This document shows positions 57,331 through 64,000 of a stretch of DNA of 64,000 bases, in pieces (positions within the stretch are counted from its first letter, which is position 1; every line of letters starts with the position of its first letter). The stretch covers positions 35,045,214 to 35,109,213 of the forward strand of contig CM063110.1 in assembly GCA_031841125.1 (NCBI GenBank). The letters are read 5' to 3'. Source of the stretch: Acanthococcus lagerstroemiae. Lineage: Eukaryota; Arthropoda; Insecta; Hemiptera; Eriococcidae. The translations under genes and the position numbers were made by a program. Below the pieces are notes generated by a model. That model was given only the letters and a program-made list of their open reading frames with translations. It searched no databases and was not told the DNA's origin.

Positions 57331-59320
57331 TTTGATTCAGATGGTTATTTTGTTCACTTGTACTTTTTAGATTGGTTTTAATTTCATTTATTTTCCTAAG
57401 ATAATTTGGTCACGTACCCTTTTGTTGACCAGACTTACTGAGGGAAAATTGTGCATACCTCAGTTTTACACCAAGAAATGACTTTTCAAACCAAGTGAAC
57501 GTCAAAATTTGAAAAATACAAATTTCTTCTTCACCTCACCACAACCCACACGCACGAAAAGTAACTTAAGTTTACACGTGATTTTTGAAAAATGAATTAC
57601 CTGAGTTTTGGTCGTCGGATTCCGTTCCTGAATCGTGATCACTTTCTTCAACCTGAAAATGATGAATATAATATTAATTTTCCTATTAGTCACATGAAGT
57701 GCACCATGAGTACAACGATCATGAACATTATGGATTTCAATATTTGAAAAACTATAATATAGTGAACGTTCTATGTATATCAATTACGATACACAGATCG
57801 ATTACACCGTACAAGTTTACAATTGCCCTGTTATTCATAAGATTGTAAGATGGTAACCACTGAAATACGAACATTACCAAAATAGGAAAATCGTTCAGCG
57901 AGATTTCGTCAACTTGATGAGAAGACCGGTGGATACCAGAGGGTTGATGAGTCTCCGGAATCAAACCGGGAGATATCTAATTTTATAATAAAATAGAACG
58001 GAACTGTTCTCGTATATTAGATAAATTTTGCAATTTGCGGCGTAGCATTACGTGGCCATAGATGAATTCATAGAAACATCACCCTCTATGTTTGCATGTA
58101 CTCGTATCTACAAATTGATACTGACAGAAACCCTATCACTCCGCTTGTATCTTCCTTTGTAATTCACTATCCACTCTTCGACTTCAATTTCCGGTCGAAA
58201 TTTACTCGTATGCGGTTCGATGAATAATAATTTAGTCATCACCGACACCAACGACTGTTTTTGCGACATTTTTAATAACATTTTCATGCTGTATGAATAA
58301 CTATCGAATCTGGGTTACGTTTGAAAGTACTGAACGTAAATTTGAACCATCAAGAACCAACCAGTGAAAAATTACCCAAGATGGGCCATGCTAGGTGAAT
58401 TCGAACGGTCTTAGTGCATGGTCTCGCTGATCTTAATCAAATTAGCACAGAAAGTATCGAATCCACCTCAGAAAGATACCGATATCATGCGTTTTGCCAC
58501 ATTACTGTTGGTTTTATGGTTTTCCATGTTCTCAGAAGAGCTAATTTCGAGGAGAAAAAATCCATTTGGCTTTGTCTAATGGAAGAATTAAGCTATAAAT
58601 ACCACAGAGTGGTAGCAGTTGTGGAGCTTTATACGCGAAAAATCATCTTCAAGTTCAAAATTTTCCTTCAAGTTTAGGAAAATTTTGGATATTCGAACGC
58701 ACTTGCCAAAAAATGCCTACTAGATTCGATTAAATTTTTCCAAAATAGCCAAGAATTTTGTTAGTTGCTCTACTAATTTTGGCAACGGTAAATATCGTCG
58801 AAGAAAAAACCAGTACGGCTTACGAGTAATAGGCTTCCAGGAGGAAAAATTGCTGGGGGCTGAAAACTGGTAGGTACAAACGGCAAGCAGACAAGTAGAT
58901 CAAAATAATGTTACGTACTGACTCCACCAACCTATTTGGTTCCGTGTTCCTCAAAGGTAAAATAGTAATACAATCTACTCAGAACCAGTGACGGGTCCAT
59001 TAAGTAACCCCGAGAGGTAAAAGTAAGGATGGAAATCAAGTAGTTTTCATCCCCTTTGCCGTTAAATTCTCTGCATGCTTTAGAGATGATAACTGAGTTG
59101 GACGACTAAAGAAATTTGCTGTTGTAAACAACATTGTTGACTGTTTTCTCGTGTATATTTCGACTGAATAAAAATCTGATTTAATATTCGAAGTTGTCGA
59201 CCTTCTCGCTCCCCAAAAAACCTATTTTGATAATTTGCTGAACTTCTCATGTGAAATCAAGTTGGTAGTATGTTTCCTCGTCATGGATGGGGGGGAGGGG
59301 AGAGTCCGCTCTATGGCTCT
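57331..59320. other. Unassigned sequence
   Basis: 57331-57480 may include LINE 5' UTR. Beyond it, no gene or repeat was recognised. Confidence 0.4.
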
Positions 59321-59565
59321 TCAATTCCTCTGCCAGCATCATTTCAGCTCAAGACTCAAGATGGAGGGAGGGCTAAATCTTGCCGATTTCTTGTTAAGCA
59401 AATTCAAGGAGTCCTTCTTCAGAAAGAAGACACTTTATACAATGCCAGCATCATCTCAGCTCAAGATGGAGGGAGGGCTAAATCTTGCCGATTTCTTGTT
59501 AAGAAAGTTCAAGGAGTCCTTCTTCAGAAAGAAGACACTTTATACAAGATGCTCTCCTTCGTTAC
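59321..59565 (+). repeat. Recent 105-bp tandem duplication
   Basis: ATGGAGGGAGGGCTAAATCT starts at 59361 and again at 59466. The two units (about 59361-59465 and 59466-59559) are almost identical, with AGCAAATTC against AGAAAGTTC the main change. The period is 35 codons exactly, so two overlapping plus frames (59235-59582 and 59270-59614) stay open across both units. Neither peptide is recognisable. Confidence 0.9.
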
Positions 59566-59839
59566 GTATCTTGTCATTCTAAAATGCAGTAAGTCCACTT
59601 CTTATGCATGCTAATACAGAAAAACAAGAAACACAGCTTCTGGAATTTCTCAGCTCATAATTTCGCAGATATTTCAGTTTTGAAAATGAAACTTCTAGGC
59701 CCCGTATAACGAGCACCAAAAATTCAGGGAAGTCATTTATAATTCAGACATTACTTTTTAGTTACAATTTCAAAACTTGCAATCACCACAAACCATCAAG
59801 TCGAGGTGTCGATTTCGAAGGGAGGTGAGGTTAAGGTCA

Positions 59840-60480
59840 TTAAATTCGATTTTAATAATCATTTGGCTGCAAGTTCGAAACTGTGGTAATCGAGAAGGAT
59901 AGGGGGCTCAAAAATGACTTGAAATTAAATAAGGGTATCGTTTTGTAGTTTTTCAAGGTTATTGAAGTCGTTTCTAACACCGATTTTACCTAAAATGGAA
60001 ATCGCGGCACTTACGGGAGGGGAGGGGCGTCATGATCAGTGCATACGGGTGTCATTATGCAGGTTTTTATGGTTATTCAACTCTTCTTTGGAGTCTATGT
60101 CCGTCTAAATTGAAAATTATGGTAAGTATTCTAAAGGAGATGAGGGCTCAAAAATTTCATAAGATGCAAAACCGGATCATTTTGCAGGTACTTATGGTCG
60201 TGAAACTCGTTATTGATTCCAATTTCATTCTTAAATGAAAACTGGGGCATATAGGGAAAGAGGCGAGGACATCATAATGCGGAATTTGGGAGTATCGATG
60301 AAGGTTTTCAAGGTCGCTGAACTCGTTTCTTTTATCGATGTCATCCGAGTATAAAAAGCGTTTGTTTTACTGGAGGAGGAGGAAAACAATAATTGAAGAA
60401 GAAAACATGGTGAAGACGTCATTTTGCAGGGTTAAAAGGTTGCACATACTCGTTTCTGATGCAATTGCCCAAAAATGAGA
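59840..60480 (+). repeat. Degenerate tandem repeat, unit about 120 bp, at least 6 units
   Basis: Anchors like AAGGTCGCTGAACTCGTTTC lie at about 59847, 59966, 60081, 60206, 60322 and 60449 (spacing about 115-127). Each is followed by a TT-GATTT/C-AT-C-AAAATGAAAA-like stretch and a GGAGG- or GAGG-containing patch. Single diverged units occur at 18206 and 29145, so the unit is dispersed as well as tandem. Confidence 0.75.
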
Positions 60481-60681
60481 ACGTTGGCTGCAAGCGTATA
60501 CGTAAAGGGGCATCTACACCCTGCAGGTCTCAACGCTAGTTCAGTAATCCACAAACGAACATCGAAATATAAGATTAGCCTCTTTCTAAACATACGCGAC
60601 GATATGCATACAACATTTTATGAAATTGACCTTTCTCCGAGTAGCATAGTTTTATATTCTCTCACAAGTCTTGTATCGATA

Positions 60682-60825
60682 GAGCGATTTCCTGGTGACG
60701 TCACACAGTGAGTTACTGTTAGCAAAAAAACTTACCTGTCTTTTGGCCAATGAAACGTATTGACTCCAATAAGAAAAACACACGGAGCAAAGATCATCAC
60801 TGTGTGACGTCACGGAAATCGGTCT
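60682..60825. mobile_element. MITE C, copy 2 (internal deletion derivative)
   Basis: The left arm GCGATTTCCTGGTGACGTCA continues through GTCTTTTGGCCAATGAAACG and ACACGGAGCA, as in copy 1. The right arm is reduced to about 30 bp ending TGACGTCACGGAAATCGGTC. Both ends here have an intact TGACGTCA. 144 bp. Confidence 0.85.
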
Positions 60826-60997
60826 GCTGCATGATAATGTAATGAGCCATTTTCAGCTCCACTCTTTCCGACATTTCTGGGGCAGTTACGAGGAAACAGA
60901 ATAAAGCCACTCTTGGGTTATTCTTCGAAAACGTTGACATTGCAGTCCTCAACAGTTATCTCACAAGCTATTAATGATACGGCTATTTTTTTCCCCC

Positions 60998-61849
60998 GTT
61001 GATAGATATAACTCAGTTCTACTTTTTCAAGCTTTCATAAGAAAATTTGATCCACTCTTAATGGGTCAAAATTGGACTAAATATGCTAAAATGTCCGTCA
61101 GCATGGCTGTCCCTCGAACGATTTTCATTATTATTACTTTTTTCTAAATTTTCAAGCTGTATATTAAAACAAACTGACAACGCAGTGCTACTTTAAATGA
61201 ATGACGGAATCACACGGTAACACTGAAATCGCATCTTCACAGATGGGAGTCAGTATGGCCAGCTTTGAAAATTGTCCCTCGATTTTTAGTCCATCGGCAT
61301 GGCTCTTTTTCAACCAATCACAGAATGGGCATTTCAATATTTTTTTGTCGCAGTTCATAGTCAAATTGTATATTCTTATCAAAGCAATACGGTCCGCATA
61401 TCAAATCCCATTTTTTTTTTGCGACAAGACTCGTGCATTCGCATATTATTGTCTAAAATTAAGAGTTGAAAAAATGTGTCCTTCGACATGGTTCTCTTTA
61501 CGCAACGATAGACGTTCATCATCCAAAAATAATTACGTCTAATTAATGGGTTAGTAAGTCTTTATCAACTCTCCGTATAGTTTTTTGTTTTGGAATCTAG
61601 TAATCGACGGCAGAACACTTTGGGTTCGCTATTGTTTTTCGGCATGGACTTTTTCATGTGTCCTTCGGAATGGCATTCATCATGTTGATTACTATGCCAA
61701 AATACAGAATCCCCTCACTGTCGGCCGAATCTTACCAATATGTTATACAGAACGCCTCTTAACGACTCCCTTCAAAAAAGTTCAGATATCCCCTACTTTC
61801 CTTCATCAAAAAACCTACCTGAAATATCAACATTTTTGAAGAATGACCC
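60998..61849 (+). repeat. Repeat family B, copy 2 (uninterrupted)
   Basis: It matches 8240-9661 in reverse complement from GTTGATAGAT to GAATGACCC, without the T-family insertion. Variants of TTCGGCATGG occur at about 61110, 61296, 61483, 61640 and 61669. Plus frames at 61201-61542 and 61585-61839 are open by chance; their similarity to copy 1 shifts between frames. Confidence 0.85.
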
Positions 61850-64000
61850 TCTTACGTAAAGTTGTACGAGGAATAATTTCGGTTTGAAACATTTCTCCTA
61901 AATTAGATAGTTATCGGTAGTGTTGCAGAAAAACGATGTTGAGGATTTTCATTCCCCTTCCGACAAAAAAATTATGGCACGGAGTGAGGATGGTAAGATA
62001 TAGAACGTTAGCTAGACGAATACGCTGAATAATTTTCCGCAATAATGTGTTTTTACAAGCGCGCCAGTTGCCTGCAGCTGATCGTCTCGCCAGAATGCAT
62101 AATTGTGACGTCACAACAACAGTGGGCTCAACGAAGATCTGATTTGGATGACTGAAAAACTGAAGCATTACGTTTTCATTGAAAATTATTAAAGGGATAC
62201 GCAAGGTATTTTGTAAATTACGAACAATTCCGAATATGCTTGCCCGGACTCTCACGTAGCTAATAGACCTGCCTCTACTGAACAGAAGCAATCGACTTCT
62301 AGCCTCTAGCCAGACAAGTTCGCCGATAGTAATGCCTGCGACAAGGGTTCGAAATTAGGAACAATCACAATCCTCCTCTGCCTCCCATTGTGTCAGTTTC
62401 AGCTATCGAGGTTGAGTTTTGATCAATAACAGGAAGACCACCCCTGGTATTACCGACCTCACGTTTCTGGCAGCTGTTACGCAAACGCGTATGAGCGCTT
62501 CTGCTTTAATTTCATTTGCTCATTTATGATAAGAAGTCATTAATATTGGGCAATATCCGTATCTAATGATCGAAGTTTTTTATGATCCAATTTTTTTTCT
62601 TCGAAATCTTTCGGTCTGAACCTGTTATTTTTTTCCATTTCGTGATCTTAGTTCACTATATTCATAATCTTGCTAAACCCTGAATCGAATGTAACTAAAG
62701 CGAAGGCGAGATTCCTGAACTTTCAATAGTCGCACTCTTAGTCGACAGGCTCATCCAGTACTCGATAACAGACGACTTTCTCTCCAGCAAAAAGTATGTA
62801 AGACGTGAAAAATTTCTTCAAACAGGAGAATACCACCAAACCGCGTTATTTATAAACGCGAACGACATAACAAATAGAACAAATAATACTAGGAGTTCGA
62901 CCGGGAAAGAATGCAACGGGTGGCTCCAAAAACTGGTATGACTACATCGCCATTAAAATGTATGTAAGAATTTTTAGACCCTTTAACAGGTTTCCCGAGC
63001 CACTACACTGGTGTAACGTCAAATTCATTTGCGGTACACGCGTACTGTATATTTGTACATTCGTTGGATGCAGCAATACGAAGAAATTCAACGCGGTTAT
63101 CCGGACTAAAATTAATTACGCAAATATTTAGCAGCCAGACTCTGAGTACGGCATCAGGTATTGCACGTACACAATACCAGCGAACGAAGAATATAAAGCG
63201 GAACGGGCGGAAAATACGATAAATTACAGGCGGGTCAGTAGCACTTTTTAATGGCTTCTCCACGGTGCACGGTGTGGGTGCAGTGCAGAGTACAGTGCAA
63301 GTTATTCACTGCACTCGCCGTGCATACACACAAATTCGCACAGCGCACACACTCGTATAATTAATACTCTTCCACTTGGCAACTGTAATCGCACCAACGG
63401 TCTCGTTTGGAAAACGTCGAATAGCCCGCCTCGCACGCCATTACCTTTTCAGTCAGTAAACCAGGAAAACCGAATTCAGCGATAAGGTATCACTTCGCCA
63501 TGTTACAGCCACATCGATATTACAAAAATAGGGGGGAAAAAAAGAAGAGAGAAAAAAAAAAGAAGTTGATACTCTGCGTCCCCACGTCATCATGTTTTAT
63601 TCAAATTAAACTTACGCTCCGGGTACTCCAAGCCAGAGTACACAAAATCGCGACTCGTGAGTTCTCGAATGAGCTTATTACGCGTAATTATTCATACATA
63701 GGAAGATCATATATGCGGAGATAATTCATGAATCCACCCAGCTGTAGGTAATTCAGACATCAACCCCCTTTTAAAATATACACTCATCTGCGACGGAAGT
63801 TCAAACGGATTCATTTCCTCGATAATTACCAATAACTTGACTCGCTCGACATGACGTCGAATATGTGTATAATTATTTATCTGGAAACCGGCATCGGTGA
63901 CACATCGGTGACAGTGGGGGTTCGGGTGCTGCTGGCTTGCAGCTACAGTGTTTCACAAATTGGCCCCTCATACTTTTATCTATGTTTTATTACGAAGTCG
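61850..64000. other. Unassigned sequence with GTGCA-rich patch
   Basis: The 126-codon minus frame at 61911-62291 has no domain that I recognise. 63267-63330 is rich in GTGCA/TGCAC words on both strands. CpG content rises from about 62000 to 63900. No gene can be supported. Confidence 0.4.

Noticed and set aside
61201..61839. Plus-strand frames in repeat B similar to minus-strand frames at 8267-8896
   Set aside because: The similarity looked like a conserved protein family at first, but it hops between frames within a copy. It is nucleotide homology of a repeat.
61911..62291. 126-codon minus-strand frame
   Set aside because: No domain, no splice or start support; the length is possible by chance in a CpG-richer patch.

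Overview
This window looks like arthropod, most likely insect, nuclear DNA. It is AT-rich, almost free of long open frames, and full of interspersed repeats: LINE retrotransposon remnants, a tRNA-derived SINE, many short inverted-repeat elements and degenerate tandem arrays. The one convincing host coding segment has spliceosomal intron borders on both sides. Nothing fits a bacterial, viral or organellar genome. I cannot name the species; the mix of RTE-type and R1-type LINEs, hAT-like MITEs and long C/G homopolymers is common in insects.

Host gene content. On the minus strand, 50587-51333 is a GC-rich exon of 249 codons that ends at a GT donor. It has the C-terminal signature of the FAM53 family (the family of vertebrate Simplet/FAM53B, which affects nuclear beta-catenin). 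Its other exons were not found. A CpG-rich block at about 23210-24757 may be promoter-like, but it has only a 23-codon frame behind a YY1-like start.

Retroelements. 1-752 is the 3' end of an R1-like LINE with a frameshifted zinc-knuckle tail and a 3'-UTR hairpin. RTE-type LINE pieces lie at 1743-1840 (+), 6350-7208 (+, endonuclease), 30660-31500 (-, RT C-terminus), 34290-34806 (+, RT C-terminus) and 56520-57330 (-, endonuclease). A decayed R1/Jockey-like RT lies at 46150-46790 (-). Two copies of one tRNA-derived SINE lie at 19254-19473 and 43581-43798, the second with a perfect 15-bp target duplication.

DNA elements and unnamed repeats. Families with two or more copies here include: elements ending GGTGTCTAC/GTAGACACC; a long-stem MITE carrying TGACGTCA; a MITE ending GAGGAGCC/GGCTCCTC; a roughly 850-bp repeat containing a recurring TTCGGCATGG motif; a palindrome-bearing repeat (1204-1565 and 4353-4940); and a composite of three modules (2329-3480, 17108-17900, 18892-19085, 21509-21800, 33061-33485). 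A 3.96-kb interval, 19086-23043, is bounded by roughly 115-bp inverted arms and may be one large transposon. Tandem arrays lie near 21.9-22.7, 38.8-39.1, 41.7-42.5, 42.6-44.0, 47.6-49.0, 59.3-59.6 and 59.8-60.5 kb.

The genes do not form a pathway. The window is a repeat-dominated flank around one host gene, and nested insertions give a relative order of transposon activity. All family assignments come from reading motifs and comparing copies within the window; no database search was possible.
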